A stretch of DNA of 64,000 nucleotides from Medicago truncatula (GCF_003473485.1 NC_053043.1:39160576-39224575), one strand, 5' to 3'; counted from the stretch's first letter, positions 25,870 through 38,611 are shown. Translations and numbers: made by a program. The notes: generated by a model from the sequence alone, not told the origin.

Positions 25870-28695
25870 GTTATTTTTGCATGTCAACTAACCATAAAAA
25901 TCCATTTTTTTTTTAAAGAAAATGAGTTTTAACATGTACATGTGTTACCTCCTTGTTTTTAAAAAAAAAAAAAAGATTTTGAGAAAAGTTAATCCTAATA
26001 GTTTTTCATTTTAGGGTCAAAATAGTTTTTTTTTTTTAGTAAAACGATTTTTCTAAAAATCCTAAACAAACAATTAAAAATGGAAAAAGTGATTTTTTTT
26101 TTTTAGAAAAAATATATTTATTTTCTTGGAAAAAATCCAAAATAAACGGACCCATTATCACTTACAAAAATGTTAAACTGCACGACATCAATTTCTCGTG
26201 CTACCCGCACGACTTTCCACCAGGGCGTAATTTCATATTGTTTTCATTTATTTTAATTAAGTTATATTTAAACAATGGATAATGATGCCACATACATGTC
26301 GTGTGCTTCGTGCTGCATAGTGTCGTGTGCTATAGCATTACTCTATCACTTATATGATAAACACTTGTGTAGTTGTGTTATAAGTGCTTAATTAATATGT
26401 TTATCCAAATAGGACGTAAGATTAAAGGTTATGTTGTTTGCCTTATTATTCTTAGGTTGGTTTAAGTGGTGCATTGGATACACTATGCGGACAAGGATTT
26501 GGTGCAAAAGAATATCACATGTTAGGAATTTATCTACAAAGCTCTTGCATTATATCTTTTATTTTTTCCATCATTATATCAATTATTTGGTTCTATACAG
26601 AACCCATTCTAGTGTTACTTCATCAATCACAAGACATTGCTAGAACAGCAGCACTCTATATGAAGTTTCTTATACCAGGATTATTTGCATTTGGCACCTT
26701 GAGAAACATGTTGAGGTTTCTACAAACACAATCTGTAGTGATGCCACTGGTTATTCTTTCAGCTATACCAGCAATTGTTCATGTTGGTATTGCATATGGA
26801 TTTGTTCAATGGTCGGGTCTTAAATTCAAAGGTGGACCAGTTGCAATTTCTATTTCACTATGGATATCTATGATATTGGTAGGTTTTTATATCTTGTATG
26901 CAAAGAAGTTTAAGAATACATGGAGAGGATTTTCAATGCGATCATTTCAGTACTTGTTTACAAACTTGAAACTAGCTCTTCCCTCTGCAGCAATGCTATG
27001 GTATGAGTTTCTAAAAGCCTTTCACTTTGTTTGTCCCTTTTGATGATTGATCTTACAAAGCATATTTCGCCTAAAATATTAGCTTCTAGGTTGAACACTA
27101 TGGTTGGCAATTCTGCCTTAATTGGGTTTCGCCCCTAGCTGCCTAATTGTGACGTCTGGACTGCATTGATTGCAGCATCCATCCCCTTTATTGTTAGGAT
27201 GTAAAGGGGTGGATTTAGTTCCACATTGTCTAGAGATAATTAGTGCACATAAAGTTTGGACAATCCTCGTCTTACATGTCCGTTTCATATAGTTGAATTA
27301 AGTTCAATTCAATTTTAAGAACCACCATACATATGTTTAATTTTAGGATAAGATAAGATCATTATATTATGAATCTTACTATTTCATATTTTGCAAGTTT
27401 GGAGTCGTTGGCCTTCGAAGTTTTGGTTTTCTTAGCTGGATTAATGTCTGACTCACAAATAACAACTTCATTGATTGCAATATGGTATGATTCTTATATC
27501 TTTATATTTATGTCACTGAAATGAAGAGAATAAATATTCACATGATCCACTATTGTAATTCTTCAAAACTAAAAATTATGCAGTGCAAACACAGAATTCA
27601 TCGCTTGCCTGATCACTTATGGTCTTAGTGCAGCCGCAAGGTTAGTTAGTCTATGTTAACATACTCTCCTTTACCAGCATTTTTGCATATTCCCTTCTAG
27701 ACCTAAATTTCCTATAGTCTAGGAAAGCACACAGTCAGGAGATCTTGATCGTTAAAGAAGATCGATGACTCATATATTAACTTTACCAAATCAACTTTAA
27801 AATATGAGACATCCACTTTTCATCCAACGATCGAGATCCCTGACAACGTTATTGTGTGACTGCAAGCAATCAAATTTCCTTCATAGAGGCATTTTATTGA
27901 AACTTGAACTTTTATAGCACAAGGGTTTCCAATGAACTTGGGGCAGGCCAACCAGAAAGAGCCAAACATGCAATGAGAGTCAGTCTAAAGCTCTCTATCC
28001 TCCTTGGATTCTGTTTTGCGTTGATGATTGTATTTGGTCATGGTATATGGATTCGGCTGTTTAGCAGTAGTCCTACGATCAAACATGAGTTTGCTTCAAT
28101 AGCACCCTTCCTTGCTATTTCCATACTACTTGATTCTGTCCAAGGTGTCTTATCAGGTTTGAATTTATCATCTCATTTAACTTAAGGTTTCTCACCAACA
28201 TGATCATTAACAAAAAAAAAATCTTAGGGGGTAAATGTCTTAAATACTGCAGGGGTGGTTAGAGCATGCGGTTGGCAGCACGTTGCTGTTTACGTCAACC
28301 TTGCAACTTTTTATCTAATTGGTTTACCAATTTCATGTATCCTTGGATTTAAGACCAATTTGAAATATAAGGTAAAAGAGTTATTTCACAAATCATAATT
28401 TAAATATGTTGTCATTTTATAGATAAAATGTTAATGGTCAATTTATTAGCAGCAGGAACTGAACCTCATCCGTAATACTCTTTATTTTGTATTCTTTTTT
28501 TAATCATTGTGTTTTTTAATTATGATATAGGGTTTATGGATTGGTCTGATTTGTGGGCTGGCATGTCAAACTGGGACACTCTTACTTTTGACAAGATATG
28601 CCAAATGGACTAAACTGAATCTCTCAGGAGACAAAGATAAAGATCAACCTGTTGTTGTTTTAACGACTGAATGCATGCCAATTAGGACTGAATAA
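23561..28695 (+). CDS. MATE3: MATE/DETOXIFICATION-family efflux transporter
   Basis: Seven GT-AG exons (23561-23839, 26456-27000, 27398-27484, 27584-27640, 27918-28156, 28253-28371, 28531-28695) encode 496 aa, with the MATE landmarks described for MATE1. It is closest to MATE2: exon 5 encodes identical residues and introns 2 to 6 are alignable by eye. It has [15 protein letters not shown] and [19 protein letters not shown], the latter with Ile where the other copies have Val. Intron 1 is enlarged to 2.6 kb by a MULE with a nested MITE and by two AT microsatellites. The leader GAAGCTCAGAGTAAGATAG is the same as in MATE2, but the MULE at 22293 has displaced sequence further upstream. Confidence 0.9.
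24604..25579. mobile_element. Mutator-like element in intron 1 of MATE3
   Basis: Inverted ends GAATTCTGCTCTTTACC and GAAATCTGCTCTTTACC (complement of the right end) are flanked by the 9-bp repeat ATGACTTTT at 24595-24603 and 25580-25588. The arms extend about 150-200 bp and contain palindromes of the type GTGTGATTTAACTCACAC. There is no transposase. A second MITE is nested at 25163-25334. Confidence 0.85.
25163..25334. mobile_element. MITE nested inside the MULE
   Basis: Inverted repeats begin GTTAACCGGTGCC and end GGCACCGGTTAAC, about 172 bp apart. A related element is at 32414-32568 and a more distant one around 15630-15785. Confidence 0.65.
25698..25866. repeat. two (AT)n microsatellites in intron 1 of MATE3
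   Basis: Pure AT runs at 25698-25769 and 25821-25866, separated by about 50 bp that contain an A-run. Confidence 0.9.
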
Positions 28696-29136
28696 GCTTG
28701 TGTTTGGAACCACAGTGACAGCTCCTTTAGATGCACGGCTTGAGCGAAACTATAACTTGGAGCCTTAGACTCAATGTGCGGAGAAAACTCTTTGAATGTG
28801 AAAGCAAAAACAGGCTAAAAAATTATTAGAGGTTGTAAATAACATGATTTTCCTATCTAAAAACGTTCCTTGTTCCTATTCATTTAGAGAAAATGAAAAC
28901 ACTGTTTTCTAAGGGGTGTTGGCAAGTTACTTACATAAATATTGACAAAATGCTAGAATTTCAAAAGGGCTGCATAATTTGCGACATATATCATGGGATT
29001 GAAAAGAAGAAACATAAATTGATAAATGTAAGCAAGTATACCAAACTAGACATTAAATTTATAGACGTTTTTTTTCTTCTTGCGTTTGATAAAAAAGCAA
29101 AGCAAAGGCACAAAATCAATAAATTTCACAGCCAAG
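28696..29136. other. 3' flank of MATE3
   Basis: Contains the shared MATE 3' UTR and spacer. Identity with the copy 3 flank (38871 onward) starts at 29011. Confidence 0.5.
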
Positions 29137-30125
29137 TTAGCCAGAAATACCATTAAGAAATCCTTCCTTACGACCTTCAAATCCAGGCTATAATAGCTTC
29201 TTCTCTCTCTTTGCAATCTTCCTCAGTTTCTCATCATTAATCTTCTCAGCTATATTTGCTGACCTTTTTTAGTTGTTTCTCGGACTTCAACTGATCCCTT
29301 GTTTGAACCCTCTCTTCCCATTTCACTGCGTTTTTCTGCTGCCTTTTCTTCCGTTTCTGTATACTTCTCTTTATCAGTTTAGGATCATCATGAACCTTAA
29401 TTCCCGAAGCTCTCTTCATTGCCGCTTTCCATGCTTCCTTTTTAGCAATAGCTTCACCCTTCTCAGGATCATTCTTCTTCACTTCCTCCAACTTCTTAGC
29501 TCTTTCAAGTTCCTTGTTTTTGAAAACTTTTCTCTTCCCATGCATTTCACCTTTCTGAAGTTTAACGTTGCCAAACACAAGCTCTTTTAAAGCCTCTGTG
29601 GCCTCCTTTATCACCTTCTCCTCCGGAAACTCTATCTTTCTTTCATCCCTCTTCTTAGCATTTTCCAGATTTGCTCAGTTAGGACCTAACCGAAACTCTT
29701 CAAGTTTGCGGTGAAGCCTTTCACGTAGTTCTTCAAAGGTCGCAAACCAATCATCTGCTTCCAACCCCGACATGAAAGGCTTAACCGCAGGGTGAAGCCT
29801 TTCACGCTGTCATTCATTTTTTCTTTTCCCAAGCATTCTTTGAGAAGGACAGGGTGGTTGCAGATGGCTTGTTAGGGTCCAAACGGTCTCTCCGAGACTT
29901 CATAATATTGTCTATAGTTTTTCTCTTTGCCTTAGCTTTTGCACCCTTGCTTAGACCCTGAAACCATGGCTTCTCATTATCATCAGTTGGTAGATAAAAC
30001 TTAGCTGGAATGAGCTCGATCGATTTGTCAAAAAAATGGGAATTCTCGTGAATCATGGACTCCAAGTCGGAGTCTTGACAGGCACCAAGATCTGCAACAC
30101 CCTTCTGCTTCTTCTTAATCTCCAT
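29137..30125 (-). pseudogene. SURF6-like pseudogene, copy 2 (best preserved)
   Basis: Starting at 30125 (MEIKKKQKGVADLG) the minus strand encodes a SURF6 N-terminus with LIPAKFYLPTDD and KPWFQGLSKGAKAKAKRK, then after a frameshift near 29815 the basic C-terminal domain, with ASGIKVHDDPKLIKRSIQKR and KWEERVQTRDQLKSEK. A stop occurs near 29680 and a second frameshift near 29248, after which the family ending (KLLRPGFEGRKEGF, changed to YYSLDLKV in another frame but recoverable) can still be read. Length and domain order match plant SURF6 (about 330 aa). It is the host's own ribosome-assembly gene in broken form, convergent with MATE3. Confidence 0.8.
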
Positions 30126-30359
30126 CACTCCAGAATCTCATTGTAACAGCATGAGGGAATAAAAATAGTTGAATAAAAAACAGATATCTGGTTTTGTGTG
30201 TGCTCTGCTTGTATGATGAAGTATTAAAAAATTCTAGGGAATTCAATTGCATTGCTGCAAGTAGCACCTACACTTCACATCAAAGACATGTCTGGAGTCT
30301 GACACGGACACAACAGCAACACATATAATTGCAGTCAAATATTTTGAACCTTTCAACAC

Positions 30360-30850
30360 TTCCTTTTTCAACCTTTGATTCTTTCTTCCATCAAAAAACT
30401 CGTATCTGAGATTGCAATGATATGGTCACTTTCATTATCTCAGATTCTTTATTGAAGTTTTTATTGAAATCTCACGTTATCAAAGTGTTTGGTTGATTGA
30501 TGTATATGTATGGTTGATGTATTGAACTCTTTTTCACCCTTTTTTTTCTATTTTATTGTCATGGTAATGATATGGTCCAATTTATTTTATATTTTTTTTT
30601 AGAATGATCCAATTTATTTTTTTTATTTTTTATTTTTTTTTTGTCTTAGATGAAGTGGTAATCCACTGAAAATAAACTCACACACAACTGTGAGGTCCCG
30701 GGTTCGAACCCGGGTCATGACGTCCGGCCTTGCAATTTCGGCATTTGCCAGTTGAGCTAGGACTTCTAGACCAATTTATTTTATTTTTACTTTTTGAAAG
30801 AATGGTCCAATTTCTTTTTGTCATGACTAAAAGTTGTATTTATATTTAAA
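30360..30850. repeat. duplicated flank shared with 6168-6560
   Basis: Counterpart of the segment upstream of MATE1, with GAGATTGCAA, GTCACTTTCATTA and TTTGTCATGACTAAAAG in the same order. It is interrupted by the SINE at 30648. Confidence 0.55.
30648..30768 (-). mobile_element. tRNA-derived SINE, minus strand
   Basis: On the minus strand TCCTAGCTCAACTGGCAAAT (A box) and CCCGGGTTCGAACCCGGG (B box) are spaced as in a pol III promoter. The downstream part continues to AGTGGATTACCACTTC. It is tRNA-like but not a functional cloverleaf. Confidence 0.65.
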
Positions 30851-30944
30851 TAAAAATAAAAAAGAAAGTGACTGACTCTGTGATTTTTTTCCCTTATTAT
30901 TACAAAACTTCCGTCTCTTTTCAATAACAGTGCTATATCCAGCA

Positions 30945-32345
30945 AAGGATATGCATGATCTAGTAGTGAATACACAGCGTGAGAGTGATCATCATGTTTC
31001 CAGGCGACAAAGTGGAAGTGAGCATCGACCGCGGCAGCGGCATATCCGCCTCATAACTCTCACATATACTCCGTCTTTTCTTACATCTTTGATTAATAGT
31101 TTTAATAAATTTATGTCTTGGATTCTGTCCAGTAGAGATCACTCCTGTTCACTACTTAATCTTACTGTTGATGGTTGGATGCTGGAAGGAGACCTATGTA
31201 AACTCGTTAAAATAAATCCACTTCTCTCTTTGAAAATTAATGGGCGTCGGTCGTGCTGTCCAAAATCTGAGTTACGTACTCCCTTTAATCTTTGGCTCTC
31301 ACTCTTTGACATTTCTTGAGCTTTCTTATGGTAGGAATGCAAAGTGTCCAAAATCTCTTCACTTGCCTGCATTAAGAACCTTGCATCTTCAATTTTTCAA
31401 CTTCTTTGCAACTCACAATCATTGTGCTGACCCCTTTCCAAACTGTCACGTGTTGAATACTTTGGTTCTCAGTGGTTGTTCTTTGATTGAGGATGCACAA
31501 GTCCTCTACATGTCTAATCAGACACTATCCAATTTGACTATATGTTACATATCAACTGACCAATATTCACTTTCTACTCCAAATCTTAGTTCTTTTACTA
31601 TCAGGGATTGTCCTATTTTTCAGAAATCCTTATCCTCCACATGCAATCTTTCTTTTCTTCAACAAGTAAATATGTACGGCTTTTCCAATGACGGAGAAGC
31701 TTCAATCTTCCTAAGATGGCTGCAAGTGCTTTCCAATGTAAAGATTTTGGAATTTGGTTATTCTATCATTGAGAAAATACAAAATGTAAGTGACTTTAGT
31801 GTACTTTCGCATCTATATTTTGATTACACAATCATTTGGGTCGTTGAATATGTTAGTCGGTGTTAGTAGTCTTCGATTGTATTACAAAAACATATCTGAA
31901 ATTGTCATTTGCTTATCAACTTGATCCTCTAATATGTATTTCATTTGTTAGTTTGATGTATGAAATTACTAACAGATTACACACTTACGGATGTTTTTGA
32001 AGTTCCGTACATTCAAATACTGTAGGGAAACTGCCCCACACGTTCAACGACTAAACTCATTTGTATTTTTAATGTTCATAACATCTTTGCATTCACGTAA
32101 AATATCCATTTAATAATGTCTCTTATTCATTCGAATTGTGCAGGAATTCCTCTTAAATCCAACTTCGAAGAATAATGTCTCTTAGATTGGAGTTGTTTAT
32201 AGTGCACAAGAATCTATTTGCAGATAAGGAACAAGAAATAATGGAAGCAGTGAAACACTTGCTTCAAAACACTACTTCAATATGTGATGACCCACTGGAC
32301 CAATGCATGCTCAGTCGGACCGACCTATTTAACAACTCTATTAAT
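30945..32345 (+). pseudogene. F-box/LRR (FBD-type) pseudogene
   Basis: A frame beginning near 30960 encodes FLTSLINSFNKFMSWILSSR, typical of the region after the F-box in plant F-box/LRR proteins. A frameshift near 31240 moves into a second frame (to 31866) with leucine-rich repeats such as SLTFLELSYG, ALRTLHLQFF and VLNTLVLSGCSLIEDAQVL. After a gap, 32130-32345 encodes a short tail (LRLELFIVHKNLFADKEQ). The F-box itself is absent upstream, so the copy is 5'-truncated and broken. Such proteins act as substrate adaptors of SCF ubiquitin ligases. Confidence 0.65.
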
Positions 32346-32413
32346 AAGGGTTATATTTGGAAAAAGAGTAATCAATACATATAAAAATTTGTATATGATC
32401 TTATAATTAAAGG

Positions 32414-32568
32414 TAATATTAACCAAGGCACTGGTTAAGGAAACTAAAAAATAAATTTTAAAGTGAAAATAACACTTTTATATTTTTGAGTTGACATCAC
32501 AAGTTTCATTGCAATACTTACTACATTTGAATCTTTAACTGGTGCTTCGGAGGCACCGATTAACATTT
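32414..32568. mobile_element. MITE related to the one at 25163
   Basis: Ends ATATTAACCAAGGCACTGG and the approximate complement AGGCACCGATTAACATT, about 155 bp apart. Confidence 0.5.
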
Positions 32569-33224
32569 TCCTCTAATTAAAAAAAAAAAATTATACTAAA
32601 GGGAGTATATTTTTTTTTTTTTTGGTTACAAAAGGGAGTATCATTTAAGCACACTAGCGTGTAACAAAAAAAAAAATTAAGCACACTCGCATTAAATATG
32701 AACAAAATTTAAAAAAAAAAAAAACATTTAATCACATCAATTGAGATTATTCAATTTTATTCTCTTTTAATTTTGTTTTAGTTTTATGTGTCATCATTCT
32801 CTTTGTTCTCACTTCGTTGTCGTCACTAACACCTTTCTCTCTCTTTTCCATTGAACCTTTCTTCTTCCATCTACCTCCCTGCATCGCTCTCTCTTCTTAG
32901 CCTTGCCTGCTGAAAAACCATCACCTATTCCATTATTCTGACATATAGACCACAACCACTCAATTCGTCGCCCCTTATTTGCATCTTTGTCACATTTTTT
33001 TCTGCATTGGCTATAGGTAGGAGAATTATCAACATCATGGAATCAGTTAGTGACAAGAAAGTGAGATTAAAGAGAATGTGACTCACTAACAGAAAAATCA
33101 ATCTCAACTCAACCATTTCATTTAATCCAAGTGCTATTATTTCACCCTCTCATCGCTCGTTATAAATACTGCTCTCACTTGATACGTAACACGTGAAGGG
33201 AGAGTGAGATAGTTCACAATTCAC
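32569..33224. other. promoter region of MATE4
   Basis: AT-rich with several A and T runs, then a CT-rich stretch (32800-32910). TATAAATA at 33161-33168, 64 bp upstream of the ATG, is a good TATA candidate. Confidence 0.45.
33161..33168 (+). promoter_or_regulatory. likely TATA box of MATE4
   Basis: TATAAATA, a consensus plant TATA box, lies 64 bp before the start codon; transcription would start about 30 bp downstream. Confidence 0.5.
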
Positions 33225-36200
33225 ATGGCAGAAAGTATCATTTCAGATGGCACAGCAATACCTAATGATAACGGGAGACGGAACACAGAACCTGAAATGG
33301 AGAAGAAATGGTGGAATAAAATCTTGGACATTGAGGAAGCAAAACATCAACTCATGTTTTCATTACCAATGATTTTTACAAATTTATTTTATTACTTGAT
33401 CACTTTGGTTTCTGTCATGCTTGTTGGTCATCTTGGTGACCTTCAGTTAGCAGGTGCTACTCTTGCCAACTCATGGTTCAGTGTCACGGGCATAGCAGTT
33501 ATGGTCAGTAATTTACTATTTTTGCATTACTATAATATTTTGTTCATGTACAATGGGATTAATCAACTTCAACGTGACATGTGATGTCTCCTTTAATAAA
33601 TGTTGAACATCAAAATAAAAATTCTCGAACTCTTATTGATCGGAATTAACCACAACCTTGCACAATTACCGTCACCACTTCCTCTCACTCACCCCATGCC
33701 TATACCGTTTTGTAATGGCCTTTATCGCAGTAACACCCTGTTTTATGTATGAATTAGTCAAATGTACATTTATATGTATGTTTGTATATATTGACAAAAT
33801 CAGAATTTCTTTTGTTTATTTTAGTATTTGCTCTTAAAAGACTTGAGAAGTCAATGGTTTGTTTAAAGATCTGATTGATGTTAGAGTATTGCTATAACGT
33901 TATGAGTCTTGGCTCCATTGCTTTTGTAGCCTGTAGTTGTAGTATTTATGATACTATTAGTTTCACAATAAATACTTTTCCTCTGAAATGTAACCAATGG
34001 CTCATTAATTAATGCTTGCAACAACTTCTCCTATGAAAGCACCAATGGTGAGAGAATAAATCAATTAAAGTAAGGGAAACGTTAACATGTGCCCTGGAGT
34101 AAGAATCCTCTAACGGAGATGATCCTCTAATATGAAAATTCTGTTTTGAAACTTGTGGCAATTTATTTCCCTAAAAAGTTAGATTTACATGAAGAAAGTA
34201 AATTTGGGAAAGCATCAATTTAGATAAAATTTTATTAAGTACTTTTTCATGCAGAATTTCATAAATTACACAGAGAAAAAGAAATATTAAAAAGGGGTAT
34301 AAGGTAGGCCAGCGGAGAGATAAGGTGGTCGAGGGTTAGATCTCTACCCGGACAATTTTTTTTATAGGCAAATGTTAGTCATGTTAGTTTCAGGTGATCT
34401 AACCCAAAACTTCCTCCTCCTTCAACGTCCTTTAGTTCACCAACCGAGCTACCTTAGTGGGACATATCTACTCTTAACATAATGCTAAATGTCAACCATT
34501 GTTTCTAATTTCTATATTCAAAGTTGAATTTTGGCTTCATTTACCATCTAATTTATGCTCAATGTGAATGCAAGTTTAACATCATAATCACTATCTCAAA
34601 GCTTATTCAACTGAATACAACAAGACAAACCTGATTGAATTGCCATATTAAAGTTTATCCACTAGCATAAGCACATGTGTGACTATTTGAGATAGTTTAT
34701 GGAAACCTTATCAAATGTTCATAAACCGTTTTCAGCTTATTTACATAAGCTCTTCAGGATAGCTTATTAACACATTAACTTTGCTTTATCTTTTGTTATA
34801 GAAATAGCTTATATATAACACTTATATGATAAATGTTATGCCATAAACGCTTAATTAATTAAGTTGTTTATGCAAACATACCTAAATGTTGTCGCAAGTT
34901 TAAACTATATGCTCTTTGTTTTATTCTTCTTTGTCTTAGGTTGGCTTAAGTGGTGCATTAGAAACACTCTGCGGACAAGGATTTGGCGCAAAAGAATATC
35001 ACAAGTTGGGAATTTACCTACAAAGCTCTTGCATTATATCTTTTATTTTTTCCATCATTATATCAATTATTTGGTTCTATACAGAACCCATTCTAGTGTT
35101 ACTTCATCAATCACAAGACATTGCTAGAACAGCAGCACTCTATATGAAGTTTCTTATACCAGGATTATTTGCATATAGTATCTTGCAAAACTTGTTGAGG
35201 TTTCTACAAACACAATCTGTAGTAATACCACTGGTTATACTTTCAGCTATACCAGCATTGGTTCATGGTGGGATTGCATATGGATTTGTTCAATGGACAA
35301 GTCTGAATTTCAAAGGTGGACCAGTTGCAACTTCTATTTCACTATGGATATCAATGATAATGTTAGGATCATATGTTATGTATGCAAAGAAGTTTGAGAA
35401 TACGTGGAGGGGATTTTCAATGCAATCATTTTATTACTTGTTTCCAAACATGAAACTAGCTTTGACTTCCGCCGTAATGGTATGGTATGAGTTTCTAAAT
35501 GCCTTTCACAAAACCTAGTTTGATAAATCGTTTGAATATGTTTGTCCCTGCAAGTATATCATTTTTTCTTTCTTTTAGAGCCTTCAAGATTTCTGTGCAA
35601 AATTTGTTTATGTTTGAATTGGTCCATGTAATATGTGTATAATATTCATTTCGGTCCTCATGTAAACCATATTGGAGTGACTAAAATCAAAAGCTCTCCC
35701 TATTACAAGGTTTAGGGACTAAAACAAAACAACAAGGACCAAAATAAAAAAAAAATGATATATTTGCAAGGACTAAAATAAGACAGTTGTATATTTGCAT
35801 TGACCAAAAACATATTAGCTTCTAGTTTGAACAATATCAGACTTACTATATTGTTTTATATCATGCAAGTTTGGAGCATTGGGCTTTTGAAGTTTTGGTT
35901 TTCTTAGCTGGATTAATGCCTGACTCACAAATAACAACTTCATTGATCGCAATATGGTATGGTTCTCGTAGCTTTATATTTCTGTTACTATAATGAATAG
36001 AAGAAATATTCCCTAATGATATTCTTCAAAACAACCATGCAGTGCGAACACAGAATTCATTGCTTACATGATCACTTATGGTCTTAGTGCAGCTGCAAGG
36101 TTAGTTAGTCTAAGTTAACATACTCTCTTTCCCCAGCATTGTCACACATTTCTTTCTGGACATGGATTTCGTAGAGTTTAAGAAATCACGCAGTCAAGAG

Positions 36201-37378
36201 ATCTCCGGCGTTAGATGAAGATCGACGACTCGTATGCTAACTTTACCAAATTGACTTCAAAATAGAATTTAGGTCTGTTTGAATGGACTTATTTGAGGTT
36301 ATCTGCTAGCATAAATATTTGAAAGACTGTTTACTTATATGATAAGCACTTATGCTTATAAGTGTTTAATCAAACTATTTAAAATATGATACATCCAATT
36401 TTCATCCAACGACCGAGATCTGCGACAACGTGATTGTATGACTGCAGAAAATCCAATGTCCTTCATAAAGGACATTTTATTGGAATTATCTCCTAACATA
36501 AGCACTTTAACCTATGTTCTGTACATGTATTTAAAAATTGAAATTTGAACTTTTATAGCACAAGAATTTCCAATGAATTGGGAGCAGGCCACCCCGAAAG
36601 AGCAAAACATGCAATGAGAGTCACATTAAAGCTCTCTGTCGTCCTTGGTTTCTGTTTTGCTTTGATGATTGTATTTGGTCATGATATATGGATTCGGATG
36701 TTTAGCAGTAGTCCTACGATCAAACATAAGTTTGCTTCAATATCACCCTTCCTTGCTACTTCCATACTACTAGATTCTGTCCAAGGTGTCTTATCAGGTT
36801 TGAATTTATCATATATTTTAAATTAAGCTTTCTCTACAACATGATTATAATTAACAAAAACAACTTAAGGGGAACAACAATGAGTTAAATATTAATGCAG
36901 GGGTGGTTAGAGGATGTGGTTGGCAGCACTTAGTTGTTTATGTCAACCTTGCAACTTTTTATCTCATTGGTTTACCCATTTCATGTCTCCTTGGATTTAA
37001 GACCAATTTGGAATACAAGGTAAAAGATTTTTTTTCACAAAATTATAATGTAAATGTGTTGTCTTTTTATAGATAAATGTTAATGGTTAATTTATTATGG
37101 GAAAAAGTATTTATTAGCAGTAGGGACTGAACCATGAACCTCATTCTTAATACTCTTTATTTTGTAATTAATCATTGTGTTTATGAATTATGTTTTAGGG
37201 TTTATGGATTGGTCTGATTTGTGGGCTGGCATGTCAAACTGGGACACTCTTACTTTTGACAAGATATGCCAAATGGACTAAACTGAATCTCTCAGGAGAC
37301 AAAGGTAAAGATCAACCTGTTGTTGTTTTAACAACTGAATGCATGCCAATTGAGACAGCTCCTTTAGATGCAGTGTGA
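33225..37378 (+). CDS. MATE4: MATE/DETOXIFICATION-family efflux transporter
   Basis: Seven GT-AG exons (33225-33503, 34940-35484, 35870-35956, 36043-36099, 36559-36797, 36901-37019, 37199-37378) encode 501 aa, with the MATE landmarks [15 protein letters not shown] and [11 protein letters not shown]. Introns 1 to 4 resemble MATE1, but the first part of exon 2 (to about 35170), exon 5 and everything from intron 6 on resemble MATE3, so the gene looks mosaic. The C-terminus is longer than in the paralogues: a deletion of about 30 bp removed the ancestral stop after ECMPIRTE, and the frame continues as [13 protein letters not shown]. Residue changes at otherwise constant sites (TSAVMVC for [16 protein letters not shown] for WTGLNFxGG) hint at relaxed constraint. 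It appears intact. Confidence 0.88.
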
Positions 37379-37925
37379 GCGAAACTATAACTCGGAGCTT
37401 TAAACTCAGCTTTCGGAGAAAACTCTTTGAATGTCGAAGCAAACTCAGGTTAAAATGGTCATAGGTTGTATTAGACATTATTTTTCTATCTAAGAACATT
37501 TCTTGTTCCTACTCATTTAGAGAGAGTGAAAACATGATATTTTTTGTAAGCGGTGTTTGTGAGTTGCAGAAATAAATATTGACATGCACACATGATCTAA
37601 CAAAGTTTCTTGTCAGTGGTTTTTGTTCCAGAGTCTAACATGAACTTCTATTGTTGCAAGGCAGAAATGTATCTCACAGCAAAATGTGGAAACAGTTAAA
37701 ATACCATGTAATCGCGCTACCAGTTAATCAATATTGTTGGATAAAGATTGAATTACTCATATGGCGAGATGTTTTTTAATTTGATTTACTAAATTTAAAC
37801 ATTCAACTGTTTAATCTTTATATAACTATTATGATGTACTAACTGCAACATATGGGTGGTATTGTGACGGTAGTCAATCCGGATCCAAATAATATAGCCT
37901 CTCAGTATTTGCAGAAAATCTAGTG
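37379..37925. other. 3' flank of MATE4
   Basis: Shared MATE 3' UTR followed by spacer that also aligns in part with the MATE1 3' flank (GAACTTCTATTGTTGCAAG). No gene seen. Confidence 0.45.
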
Positions 37926-37933
37926 TTAGATAG

Positions 37934-38611
37934 CAGGCCTGTGCAAAAAAAATCTGATTCAGCAGAACCATTTAAAAAAAACCGGTGCACCAAACATTAA
38001 AGACAACATATTCAAGAGAAAATCTGACCCATAACCATTTTCATTAAACTAAAAAAAATCAAGAAACGGAGTTCTTTGCCGATCTCATCGTCAATTCCCC
38101 TTGCGACGTTTTCAGTTCCGATTATTTTTTTCCCCTATTTTCACATTCAAATCAAGAACATGTGAGAAGAAGGAGAATTCGACCAGGTATTGAGAGTGAA
38201 ATCGATTCGGATTCAAGTTTGGAATCGCGTTCACATAATCACTTTGGCAGATTTGCACCGCAAAATCATCAGTCACGAAATCACGGTTAGGAATTGGCAG
38301 CATCACGTTTTCTTCTTCCTTGCAGAAGCTCGTTTCGAATAAGTTGTTTGGAAAAGCACGTTTTGTAAAAGTGCTTCTGTATGAAGACATTAGGGTTGGT
38401 GTGTGCTGCCAAATCAAGGAGAATCAGCAGGAAACGTGTTGTGATCTCAGTTTCAGATTCTCTCAATATTTTGGTTGAAAAGCAAACCAGTTCATATTGA
38501 AAACCGGTTCTGAACCACTTATGAACCGGATTGACGTAAGTGGATCTATGAACCGAACCAAACCATAAATCTGGTGCAGTTTGGTTTGGTTCATACCAAT
38601 GCACACCCCTA
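37934..38611. mobile_element. non-autonomous hAT element
   Basis: Ends CAGGCCTGTGCA and TAGGGGTGTGCA (complement of the right end) are flanked by perfect 8-bp repeats TTAGATAG at 37926-37933 and 38612-38619. The right subterminal region is rich in ACCGGTT/GAACC motifs. The interior (38100-38450) is less AT-rich than its surroundings and has a minus-strand open frame of about 100 codons that I do not recognise; it may be captured sequence. Confidence 0.82.

Noticed and set aside
29273-29590. Plus-strand open frame of 105 codons over the SURF6 copy 2 remnant
   Set aside because: Antisense shadow; it recurs in copy 3 only because the DNA is identical.
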